This document shows positions 34,517 to 42,269 of a stretch of DNA of 64,000 nucleotides, piece by piece. The notes below the pieces were generated by a model. It worked only from the letters and a program-made list of their open reading frames with translations. It had not been told where the DNA came from and made no database searches. Origin of the DNA: Amycolatopsis saalfeldensis (lineage in GTDB: Bacteria; Actinomycetota; Actinomycetes; Mycobacteriales; Pseudonocardiaceae); contig NZ_FOEF01000004.1 in assembly GCF_900110575.1 (NCBI RefSeq), positions 1 to 64,000 on the forward strand. Reading direction: 5' to 3'. The translations under genes were made by a program, and so were the position numbers. Within the stretch, counting starts at the first letter, position 1. Each line of letters starts with the position of its first letter.

Positions 34517-35257
34517 TCAGGCGCCGTGGTGGAAGGTGACGGTGAAGCCGCTGCAGCCGCGGCACTGCCGGACGGTCTGGTTGCCGCCCTCGGTGTCCTG
34601 TTCGGACCACGCGTACGCCTTCGGGCAGTGGCTGGAAATCGCGTCGCTGTAAGGGGTTTTGGCGTCGCGGTTCGGGTTGGTGCACAGGACCGGCTTGCCG
34701 TTGCCGTCCGTGGTCAGGTTCTCCGGCGGGCAGTACTGGAGCAGCGGGTCCGAGCAGCCGACGGGCTCGCATTCGGCGCTCGGCGAGCGGGCGCCGCTGC
34801 CCGCGGGATCGATCGTGATGGGCAGGGACACCGCGTTCACGTAGCTCACGTCGTACCAGGGGGCCAGCTGGTCCTGCGGGTCGAAGTTGAACTCGGCCAG
34901 GCTCGCCGGCTGCTCCCCGGTAGCGCACCCGCCGGCGTCCGGCCCGCAGTCGCCGATCGCGCAGTGGAACGAGCTGCCGGAATCGCCGGTGCAGCCCTGC
35001 CGGCCGAAGAACTTGCCCCGCCAGTGCTGCGCCGACGCCGGCACGGTCACCGTGGCCTGCCGACCGTCCTCGAGGACCGGCAGCCCGCTCAGGTTCTCCG
35101 AGCCGTCGGCGTTGACGGTGCTGCCGATCCAGAGCGTTTCGCCGCTCTGGTTGACGAAGGTGACGGTGGGGCCGTCCGCGGCGATCGCCGCCGGGCCTGC
35201 GGTCATCAGCGCGGCGGCCACGAGGGCGGCCAGCACCGGGAAGAGGGCTCTGCGCAT
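34517..35257 (-). CDS. secreted thaumatin-like protein
   Basis: 246 residues with an N-terminal signal peptide (cut probably after AAIAA). The mature part follows the thaumatin/PR-5 pattern: TVTFVNQSGETLWIG, WRGKFFGRQGCTGDSGSSFHC, IGDCGPDAGGCATG, LAEFNFD, PWYDVSYVNAVSLPITI and a cysteine-rich stretch ending with CRGCSGFTVTFHHG. The acidic-cleft residues (Arg, Glu, three Asp) characteristic of antifungal or glucan-binding thaumatins appear in place. There are 11 cysteines. Bacterial thaumatin-like proteins are uncommon; glucan binding or antifungal activity is inferred from the family. The next gene is divergent. Confidence 0.87.
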   Translation of the reverse strand: MRRALFPVLAALVAAALMTAGPAAIAADGPTVTFVNQSGETLWIGSTVNADGSENLSGLPVLEDGRQATVTVPASAQHWRGKFFGRQGCTGDSGSSFHCAIGDCGPDAGGCATGEQPASLAEFNFDPQDQLAPWYDVSYVNAVSLPITIDPAGSGARSPSAECEPVGCSDPLLQYCPPENLTTDGNGKPVLCTNPNRDAKTPYSDAISSHCPKAYAWSEQDTEGGNQTVRQCRGCSGFTVTFHHGA

Positions 35258-35488
35258 CGCTGTTCCTCCGTGTCCGGGACCGGGGTACGCACAAAAGTGT
35301 CGCCGCGGCGTCGGGATCCGTCTTTACGGTCCGGCCGCACATTTCCGGCGAACCCCGGCGAGACAGACAACCGGTCAGGCACCGCCACGAGTATTGACGA
35401 ATCCGGCAGCGGTCCCCATTCTCGGAAACGGTGTGGGCGGCGCGGGCTCCGCGGACCTTCTCCCCGTCCCACCGGGGGTGTTTCCGCT

Positions 35489-36727
35489 GTGTCGTCCCGC
35501 CTTTCGCGGCCCGGGAAATCCGGTCCGCCGCCGTCCCCGCCCGGTTCGTGCCCGGCGCGGCGGGCGATCGCGCTCGCCCGCGCGGGCAGGCACCCGGCGT
35601 CCGCGGTCCACGAGGCCGAGCTGGCCCTGGCCGATCCCGCCTGCGCCGCGCGCCCCGACTGCGCCCTCGACGCGCTGACCACGCTGGTACTCGCCGGGGA
35701 ACTGACCACCGCCGACCGCGCGGCCGCCCGGCTCGGCCATCGGGATCACCAGAGCTGTGACCACCCCGACGCCCGCCACGCGTACGGCGAACTCCTCGAC
35801 CGGGGCACGCTCATCCGTGCCCGCACCGCCCGGTGGCGTGGTGATCCGGACACCGCGGCGGAGCTGTACGAGCAGCTCCGCCGCCGGCCGATCGGGCCGG
35901 AGCTGCGGTCGGTGATCGTGGCCGAAACCGTCGAGTTGCTGGTCGGTCGGGGTGAGCCGGCGGAGGCGGGTGCGCTGCTCGGCGGATACGGCAGCGACGT
36001 GCGGGGCGGGCCGGAGCTGCGGTGTGCCCGTGGGCTGATGGCGATGGCCGGCGGGAACTTCCGCGCCGCGCTGGCCGATCACCTGGCCGCCGGGCGGCAG
36101 TTCACCGCACAGGGCGTGGTCAATCCCGCGGTGTCCCCGTGGCGGCGGCGGGCGGCGTGGTGCGCGCGTGCCATTGGCGACGCCGAGCTGGCGGCGGAGC
36201 TGGCCCGCGAGGAGCACGAAGCCGCGTTGGCCTGGGGCGAGCCCAGGGTGGTGGGGGAGGCGCTGGCCGGCGTCGCGCTGCTGGCCGGCGACGGGCACGA
36301 GATCGACCTGCTCGGCGAAGCCGCGGAGCTGCTGGACGTCGGCGAAGCGGCGATCGAGGCGGGCGAGGCCCGTTACGAACTCGGCCGGTGGCTGCTGCGT
36401 AGCGGGCAGCGCGCCTTCGCCCGCGTGCAGTTCATGAAGGCGGCCGCGGGATTCCACGGCGCCGGGAACCGGCATCGCGCGGCACGGGCCGAGGAGGCGT
36501 TGCGCGGGCTCGATCCGCGGCCCGGCCCGGCGCTGACCCCGACCGAGCTGAAGGTCGCCTTTCTCGCCCTGGCCGGCTTCCGCAACCAGGACATCGCGGC
36601 CAAGCAGTTCCTCGCCGTGCGCACGGTCGAGTTCCACCTTTCGCAGGTCTACCGCAAGCTCGGCGTGCGGGGCCGCGACGAACTCCGTTTCCACCTGCTC
36701 GATCCGGAATGGCAGCCGGCCGGCTGA
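35489..36727 (+). CDS. LuxR-type HTH regulator with TPR-like N-terminal region (paralogue 1)
   Basis: 412 residues from GTG 35489, with GGGGGTG upstream; longer frames back to 34259 are antisense to the thaumatin gene. Residues 1-340 are Ala/Leu/Glu-rich helical hairpins like TPR repeats (AVHEAELALADPA, DPDTAAELYEQL, GNFRAALADHLAAGRQF). Residues ~347-400 form the LuxR HTH: LTPTELKVAFLALAGFRNQD and VRTVEFHLSQVYRKLGV. It has no receiver or ATPase domain. It is clearly paralogous to the gene at 37083 (shared VNPAVSPWRRRAAWCA-like segment), suggesting tandem duplication. Confidence 0.85.
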   Translation: MSSRLSRPGKSGPPPSPPGSCPARRAIALARAGRHPASAVHEAELALADPACAARPDCALDALTTLVLAGELTTADRAAARLGHRDHQSCDHPDARHAYGELLDRGTLIRARTARWRGDPDTAAELYEQLRRRPIGPELRSVIVAETVELLVGRGEPAEAGALLGGYGSDVRGGPELRCARGLMAMAGGNFRAALADHLAAGRQFTAQGVVNPAVSPWRRRAAWCARAIGDAELAAELAREEHEAALAWGEPRVVGEALAGVALLAGDGHEIDLLGEAAELLDVGEAAIEAGEARYELGRWLLRSGQRAFARVQFMKAAAGFHGAGNRHRAARAEEALRGLDPRPGPALTPTELKVAFLALAGFRNQDIAAKQFLAVRTVEFHLSQVYRKLGVRGRDELRFHLLDPEWQPAG

Positions 36728-37082
36728 CCGACCATTTCCGTTCCGGCTGGGATAAGCTCCCGGATAACCCCGCATACCCGGATCCGGGAAGAAAACAACC
36801 GATTGCCGTGCAATTCTTCTGCCCGGATTACTCTCGGCCGCCCTTCCTGCGAACGAGTGACGTCGATGGTCGGGTCCCGCGAATCGTCCGGAGCGAAGGC
36901 ACTGGTCACGGCCTTGCGGCGCGCCATCGGCGGGACCGTCGCTGGGCCACTTGGGTGAGCACGTCATTCGCGAGCGCGGTCGCGGATCTGTCCCGGGTGC
37001 CGCCGGCCCGGCCGTGAACAGGCACCATCATCGACGGGATGACGGTGAAACCTTGGCCGCCAGTGAGGCAGAGGAGCATCTC
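36728..37082. other. 355-bp gap between LuxR paralogues
   Basis: No convincing gene is seen. It is less GC-rich near 36770-36850 than the surroundings, with short imperfect palindromes around CCCGGATCCGGG (36777-36788), so it probably holds the promoter of the second LuxR-type gene. An upstream TTG-initiated extension of that gene (from 36951) lacks resemblance to the paralogue. Confidence 0.5.
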
Positions 37083-38327
37083 TTGTCGTCGACGGGGAGG
37101 GAACAGCCATCGGCCGCGGTGTCCGGGCTGCCTTATGCACCGGGTGGCGCCGCCGCCGTGCGGGCCGCGGCGGCGGAGCCGCCCGAACGCGACCATGCGC
37201 TGCGCGCGATCGCGATGGCCAACAGCGGTGAGGACCGGGACCAGGTGATCCGCGAGGCGGGTTTCGTGCTGCGCTCGCCGGGCCGGCACGACGTGCTGTC
37301 GTTCTGGTACGCCGTGATGGCGCTCGTGCACGCCGGGGAGACCGGCCTCGCCGGGGAGCACTGCGACCGGGTACTGGCCACGCCGGGCCCGGACACCTTG
37401 GCGGAGTTCGCTTTCGCGCTGCGGGGCCGGCTGGCCTGGCTGCAGGGCGAGCCCGCCGCGGCGGCGGAAATCCTGGACCAGGCGCTCGAACGCGGTCCCG
37501 CACCCCGGCTGCGTGATCTGCTCGTGGCGTGGTCGACGGCCGCGCACACCAGCCGGGGCGACCTCGACGCGGCGTACCGCCGGATGCTCGACCACGTCTG
37601 CGGCGAGTCCTTCGCCCACAGCGAGGACAAGGCCGAACTCCTTGCCGCGCTGGGAGATCTGGAGCTGGCGGCGGAACGCCACGACCTCGCCAGGACGGCG
37701 TTCCTCGAATGCGGCCGGCTGCTCACCGAGCACGGGGTGCGGAATCCGGCCGTCGTCCCGTGGCGGTCGCGGGCCGCGTTGTGCGCCCACGCGTCCGGAC
37801 GGCACCGGCTGGCCTCGGTGCTCGCCGAGCGTGAGCTGAGACTGGCCCGACGCTGGCCGGATCCGCGGACGCTCGGCGTGGCGGTCCACGCGCACGCCGT
37901 GGTGCGGAGCCGGACCTCCGGCGAGGCTCGCGAAGCCGCGGATCTCCTTGCCGGGGGCGCGGCCACGGAGGACCTGCTTCGCGCGCGTTACGACCTGGCG
38001 CACTTCCTCAGCGCCGAGCGGCAGTGCCCGCAGGCGGCCGCGATGCTCGGAGAGGTCCGGGACCTCGCTCGCAAGGCGGGTTACGCGGCCTGGGCCGAAC
38101 GCGCGGAAACCGCGCTGCACCGGCTGACCCGTCAGGCCGGCGACCGGCTGACCGGGCAGCAGCGCAAGATCGCGGAGCTGGCCCGGTCCGGGCTGAGCAA
38201 CCGGCGCATCGCCGAGCAGCAGTTCCTCACCGTGCGGACGGTGGAGTTCCACCTCTCGAGCGTCTACCGCAAGCTCGGCGTGGCCGGCCGGCGCGAGCTG
38301 GCCACGCTGCCCGTGCCGCTGCCCTGA
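37083..38327 (+). CDS. LuxR-type HTH regulator with TPR-like N-terminal region (paralogue 2)
   Basis: 414 residues if it begins with TTG 37083, which has AGAGGAG six bases upstream and gives nearly the same length as paralogue 1. A TTG at 36951 or GTG at 37119 is also possible. Helical repeats (PAAAAEILDQALERG, GDLDAAYRRMLDHV, RHDLARTAFLECGRLL, GVRNPAVVPWRSRAALCA) fill the N-terminal 350 residues. The LuxR HTH is LTGQQRKIAELARSGLSNRR and VRTVEFHLSSVYRKLGVAG. It lacks an ATPase domain, unlike full LAL regulators. Both paralogues lie between two secreted pathogenesis-related-like proteins and may control them. Confidence 0.83.
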   Translation: MSSTGREQPSAAVSGLPYAPGGAAAVRAAAAEPPERDHALRAIAMANSGEDRDQVIREAGFVLRSPGRHDVLSFWYAVMALVHAGETGLAGEHCDRVLATPGPDTLAEFAFALRGRLAWLQGEPAAAAEILDQALERGPAPRLRDLLVAWSTAAHTSRGDLDAAYRRMLDHVCGESFAHSEDKAELLAALGDLELAAERHDLARTAFLECGRLLTEHGVRNPAVVPWRSRAALCAHASGRHRLASVLAERELRLARRWPDPRTLGVAVHAHAVVRSRTSGEAREAADLLAGGAATEDLLRARYDLAHFLSAERQCPQAAAMLGEVRDLARKAGYAAWAERAETALHRLTRQAGDRLTGQQRKIAELARSGLSNRRIAEQQFLTVRTVEFHLSSVYRKLGVAGRRELATLPVPLP

Positions 38328-38336
38328 TCGGCGGGA

Positions 38337-38729
38337 CTACCGGATTTCCCAGTCCAGCTGGATGATCCCGAGGTTCGGATCGGCCAGCGACTGGAAGGCG
38401 GGCAGGCTGAGGTCGATCTTGGACGGGTCGCAGGTGGGGCATTTGTCCCTGATCGGCACGGTGATCGTCCTGCCGTTGTAGGTGACCCGGATCGACTGCG
38501 TGCACAGCGGGTCGTTGTTCGGGTTCGGCGTGGTCCAGAGCGCGGCCGGGGCGGCGACCAGCAGGTCCGTGCTCGCGTTGAGCTGGGTTCCGCAGGCGCC
38601 GTAACCCGCTTCGGTGTAGTAGGTGGCGCTGCCGCTGGTGGCGGGGCTCGCGCCGGCGATCCCGCCGGCGGCGAGGGTGAGGGCGGCCGCGGAAGCGACC
38701 GCGCCGGCGGCTTTCAGCAGGGTTTTCAT
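38337..38729 (-). CDS. secreted double-psi beta-barrel protein (papain-inhibitor/barwin-like)
   Basis: 130 residues from ATG 38729 with a signal peptide (MKTLLKAAGAVASAAALTLA, cleavage near AGAS). The mature part SGSATYYTEAGYGACGTQLN, then VAAPAALWTTPNPNNDPLCT, VPIRDKCPTCDPSKIDLSL and LADPNLGIIQLDWEI, is the RlpA-like DPBB fold shared by expansins, barwin, and the Streptomyces papain inhibitor. Four cysteines could give two disulfides. Its expected role is extracellular: protease inhibition or cell-wall/glycan binding. It converges with the second LuxR-type gene, 9 bp between stops. Confidence 0.85.
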   Translation of the reverse strand: MKTLLKAAGAVASAAALTLAAGGIAGASPATSGSATYYTEAGYGACGTQLNASTDLLVAAPAALWTTPNPNNDPLCTQSIRVTYNGRTITVPIRDKCPTCDPSKIDLSLPAFQSLADPNLGIIQLDWEIR

Positions 38730-38941
38730 GGTGGGGAACCAGCCTTTCGCAGGGGGCGGCTCGGCCTCAGCGTCCGGCGCCGTCCGGCCATGCGCAACGG
38801 ACGACGGCCCGGGCTGTGGGACGGCCGCAACGGGCCGCGGCAGGCGTTGCGGTCCGGCCACAGGGAGCCCGGTACGGGCCCCGGGCCTGCTCGGGGGCAA
38901 GCTGGAAGATCACCGGCCCCGACGAGGAAGGCACCGCCGTC

Positions 38942-39964
38942 ATGTCCGACGAGCCCGAGGTCCGGCCGCCCACTGTGGTGATGGCGCAGCTGCTGGACGG
39001 TTTCCTGCTGTCCCAGGCGTTGTTCGTGCTCGCCGAAGCGGGCGTCGCGACGATTCTGGACGAAGAGGGACCCCAGACGATCGCGGCGCTGGCCGAGCGC
39101 ACCGGATCCGATGCCGACGTGCTCGCCCGGCTGATCCGCTCCGTCGCGCAGCACGGCGTCTTCCGGACCGAAGGGGACAAAGTGGCGGTCACCCCGCTCG
39201 GCGCGACGCTGTCGGAGAGCCACCCGCAGTCGATGCACGGCATCGCGGTGGGCGGGATGCACCTGCACTACCGGGCCGTCGCCGAGCTCGGGCACACCTT
39301 GCGGACCGGGGAGTCCGCCGCGGTCAAGTACTTCGGGAAGCCGTACTTCGACCAGGTCGCCTCCGACCCGGCCATGGCCGCGCTCTTCGGCCGGGCGATG
39401 GCCGTCTTCTCCCGGACGCTGCGGGCGGGGACCTTCGACGGCTACCGGCTTCCGGCCGGCGACGTGATCGCCGACCTCGGCGGCGGCGACGGCACCGTCC
39501 TCGCGGAACTGCTGCGCCTGGACGACCGGCCGGGCCGGCGGGGCATCGTCTTCGACCTCCCGGGTGTCGCCGACTCCGCGCACGCGGTGCTCGCCGCCGC
39601 CGGACTGGCCGACCGCGTGGAGGTCGTCGCCGGGAACTTCTTCACCGAGGTCCCCGTGGCGGACATCTACGTGCTGAGCTGGGTCCTCCACGATTGGAGC
39701 GACGAGCAAGCGCTCCGGATCCTGCGGTCGGTCCGGGCCGCGGCCCCGGCCGGCGCCCGGCTGATCGTCGTCGAGCAGGCCGTGCCCGCGGGCGACGAGC
39801 CCCATCCGGCCAAGCACATGGACCTGGTCATGGTGAGCCTGCTCGGCGGGCGGGAACGCACCGAGAGCGAGTACCGGGCGTTGCTCGGCGAGGCGGGTTT
39901 CGCGGTCGAACGGGTCGTGGCCACGTCGAGCCCGCTCGTGATCTTCGAGGCGGTCAAGCGATGA
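38942..39964 (+). CDS. O-methyltransferase (hydroxyindole/polyketide OMT type)
   Basis: 340 residues from ATG 38942. A dimerising winged-helix N-terminal domain (LFVLAEAGVATILDEEGPQT, LAERTGSDADVLARLIRSVA) precedes the Rossmann SAM domain: DLGGGDGT at 178-185, a VFDLPGV acidic loop and the catalytic His250 in SWVLHDWSDEQA. This is the plant-like COMT/TcmN class used for small aromatic hydroxyls. It stands beside a DinB/MDMPI gene 40 bp later; no polyketide synthase is in the window. Confidence 0.9.
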   Translation: MSDEPEVRPPTVVMAQLLDGFLLSQALFVLAEAGVATILDEEGPQTIAALAERTGSDADVLARLIRSVAQHGVFRTEGDKVAVTPLGATLSESHPQSMHGIAVGGMHLHYRAVAELGHTLRTGESAAVKYFGKPYFDQVASDPAMAALFGRAMAVFSRTLRAGTFDGYRLPAGDVIADLGGGDGTVLAELLRLDDRPGRRGIVFDLPGVADSAHAVLAAAGLADRVEVVAGNFFTEVPVADIYVLSWVLHDWSDEQALRILRSVRAAAPAGARLIVVEQAVPAGDEPHPAKHMDLVMVSLLGGRERTESEYRALLGEAGFAVERVVATSSPLVIFEAVKR

Positions 39965-40004
39965 CACCCGGAACACCCGCGCCCCCTCGGGAGTTGAGCG
40001 TGTC

Positions 40005-40778
40005 ATGAGCCAACTCGTGGACCGCACGATCACCGCACTCCGCTCCGAGCACGACGCGCTGGCCGGCCTCGTCGGCAGCCTCACCGACGAACAGCTGGCC
40101 GCCACCAGCGGCGCCGCGGAATGGACCGTCGCCCAGGCGCTTTCCCACCTCGGCAGCGGCGCGGAGATCGGCCGCGCGCCGATCGCCCGGGCCATCGGCG
40201 CGACGGTGACGGCCGAGGACAACCAGACCATCTGGGCGCGCTGGGACGCGTCGGCGCCGCGCGCGCAGGCCGAGGGCTTCCTGGAGCACAACGCGCGCTG
40301 GCTCGAAACGGTCGAGGCGCTCACGCCCGAGCAGCGCTCGTCGCTGACCGTCGACCTCGGCTTCCTGCCGGAGCCGGTCCCCATGCTGACCGCGCTGGCC
40401 ATGCGGCTCAACGAGGTGGCCAACCACTCGTGGGACGTGCGCGTCGCCTTCGACCCCGACGCCGGTGTGGACGCCGGCTCGGCCGCGGTGCTCGTCGACC
40501 TCCTGACCGGGCCGCTGGGCTTCATGGTGGGCTTCTTCGCGAAGCCGGCCGAGCTCGCGAACCCGGTGTCCGTCGCCGTTCCCGGCGCCGGCCTGGTGAT
40601 CGACGACGCGGCCACCGTGGTGGACCACCTCGACTCGCCCTCCGCGACGTTCAACGGCCCGGCGGAAGCGCTCATCCGCCTGGTCAGCGGCCGCCTCAAG
40701 GCCCCGTACGACAAGGGCGTCACCATCGACGGCAACCTGACCCTCGACGACCTGCGCCGGGTCTTCCCCGGCTTCTGA
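40005..40778 (+). CDS. DinB/maleylpyruvate-isomerase-family (mycothiol-dependent) protein
   Basis: 257 residues. LRSEHDALAGLVGSLTDEQL, AAEWTVAQALSHLGSGAEI and ANHSWDVRVAFD give the His residues of the DinB-like metal site of the MDMPI_N family, in which the enzymes use mycothiol. A small C-terminal SCP2-like MDMPI_C domain follows (PFDKGV-like APYDKGVTIDGNLTLDDLRR). Its substrate is unknown. Likely co-transcribed with the methyltransferase. Confidence 0.83.
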   Translation: MSQLVDRTITALRSEHDALAGLVGSLTDEQLAATSGAAEWTVAQALSHLGSGAEIGRAPIARAIGATVTAEDNQTIWARWDASAPRAQAEGFLEHNARWLETVEALTPEQRSSLTVDLGFLPEPVPMLTALAMRLNEVANHSWDVRVAFDPDAGVDAGSAAVLVDLLTGPLGFMVGFFAKPAELANPVSVAVPGAGLVIDDAATVVDHLDSPSATFNGPAEALIRLVSGRLKAPYDKGVTIDGNLTLDDLRRVFPGF

Positions 40779-40802
40779 CGGGAAGGGGCGCAGTGGCGTG
40801 AC

Positions 40803-40925
40803 TCAGACCCGGCCCTGCAACCGGGCGAGTTTGATGCCCAGGTGCAGGGCCAGCCGCTGCTGCCCGTCGGCCAGGTCGACGCCGGCTATCTGCTCGATCC
40901 GCCGCACCCGCCGGCCTGTCATGGC
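40803..40925 (-). pseudogene. possible PucR-type HTH remnant
   Basis: On the minus strand the last ~40 codons before a stop read MTGRRVRRIEQIAGVDLADG then QQRLALHLGIKLARLQGR, which matches the C-terminal HTH_30 domain of PucR/CdaR regulators (RLRRIExxTGxDLxDxxDRLxLxLAL). No matching N-terminal part is found upstream. The rest of the 382-bp gap to the glycosyltransferase start at 41161 shows no other gene. Confidence 0.45.
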
Positions 40926-41160
40926 GTCCAGCCATCGGCCGGACGCTCGGCACGGCCGGTGTCGTGCACCGCTGTCGTCAGGTCCGGGCAGCGGCGCAGC
41001 GCCGGTTCCGTGGTGACCGGCACGCCATGGGCCAACCGGCGAAGCCGCGTCGCCCGACCACCACGGCTCATGGCGTCGTCGAGCCAGGAGGCTGTTGCGG
41101 TGCAAGAGGTCCCGGCTCGCCGTTCTCAGCGGCGGGGCGGTGCCGGGTATCGTCGGGTGG

Positions 41161-42198
41161 ATGGGGATCTTGCTCGTGCCGTATCCCGCGCGGGGGCATA
41201 TCGGGCCGTTTCTCAAGGTGGGGGCCGAGCTGGTTCGCCATCGGGCGGCGGTTCGGATGGTCGTCCCGCCGCGGTATCGGGACGCGGTGCGGGCGGCGGG
41301 GGTGGTCCCGGTTGTCGCGGGGTCGGACGCGGGGGCGTACGTCCCGCCGGGGTGGGCGCCCGCGGATCTGGCCGGCCGCCGACGAGCCCGGGTTCGGCGG
41401 CGGCGGACCGCGGCCGAGGTGCGTGCGGCCTGCGATCGTGAGATCGCCGAGGAACCGCCGGAGCTGGCGGTCGTCGATCCGCATGCGCGCTGGTTGCGGG
41501 GGCTGCCGTTCGGCGGGGAGCCCGCGTGGCTGTGGACGACTTCGCCGGGCTCAACGGCTGGGCGGGGGCCATTGCTGGTCAACGGTCTGCCCGAGTTCCA
41601 CCGGGGGCACGGCAGATGGCGGGGGCGGATCCGCTTCGCCGGGCCGTTGCACGGGGGACTCCGCTTGCCGGCGCCGGGATTTCCGTACGAACGGCTGACC
41701 GGGCACCGGGTTCTGGTGGTCTCCTTCGGCACGGTTTTCGCGCGCCGCGGTGAGGAGCTGCGGATGATCGCCGAGTCGTTCCGGGGCAGTGACTGGACGG
41801 TCGTGCTCGCCACCGGGCCGACGCCGGTCGCTTCGCTGGGCCGCTTGCCGGGCAACGTGCTGGCGCTGCCTTCGATCCCGCAGCAGGAGCTGCTGCGACG
41901 CGCCGACGTCCTGGTGACCCACGGTGGCATGAACTCGGTCCTGGAGGCGGGCGCGGCGGGGGTGCCGATGCTGATCGCGCCGCGCAGCCGTGAGCAGCGC
42001 CGGACGGCGGCGACGCTGATCGCGCTGGGGGCCGGGGTACGGCCGGTTTGCCGGTCGAGCCTGCGGCGGCAGGCCGAGAGCCTGGTCCTCGATCCCCGGC
42101 TCGCCGCCGGGGTCGACCGGCTCCGGTCGCTCATCCGGGCCTCACCCTCGGCGGCCGAAGCGGCGGAGCAGGTGCTCGAGCTGGCCGCCGCGCGGTGA
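41161..42198 (+). CDS. GT1-family glycosyltransferase, short form
   Basis: 345 residues from ATG 41161 (MGILLVPYPARGHIGPFLKV). The C-terminal nucleotide-sugar motif THGGMNSVLEAGAAGVPMLI and preceding FSG-like LVVSFGTVFARRGEEL and LPSIPQQELLRRADVLV are the UGT/MGT signature with the HGG present. It is about 50 residues shorter than usual in the acceptor domain. A weak ribosome site precedes it. The other GT1 gene in the window, at 2.6 kb, is not closely similar. Confidence 0.82.
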   Translation: MGILLVPYPARGHIGPFLKVGAELVRHRAAVRMVVPPRYRDAVRAAGVVPVVAGSDAGAYVPPGWAPADLAGRRRARVRRRRTAAEVRAACDREIAEEPPELAVVDPHARWLRGLPFGGEPAWLWTTSPGSTAGRGPLLVNGLPEFHRGHGRWRGRIRFAGPLHGGLRLPAPGFPYERLTGHRVLVVSFGTVFARRGEELRMIAESFRGSDWTVVLATGPTPVASLGRLPGNVLALPSIPQQELLRRADVLVTHGGMNSVLEAGAAGVPMLIAPRSREQRRTAATLIALGAGVRPVCRSSLRRQAESLVLDPRLAAGVDRLRSLIRASPSAAEAAEQVLELAAAR

Positions 42199-42269
42199 TG
42201 TGCTGATTCCGTCACGGAACGTGTGCCCGACCCGATAGGCTCGACCGCACGCTTCGAGGGAGGACGTGC

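Noticed and set aside
36649..36927. Minus-strand small gene between the LuxR paralogues
   Set aside because: It overlaps the end of paralogue 1 and shows no ribosome site or recognisable domain.
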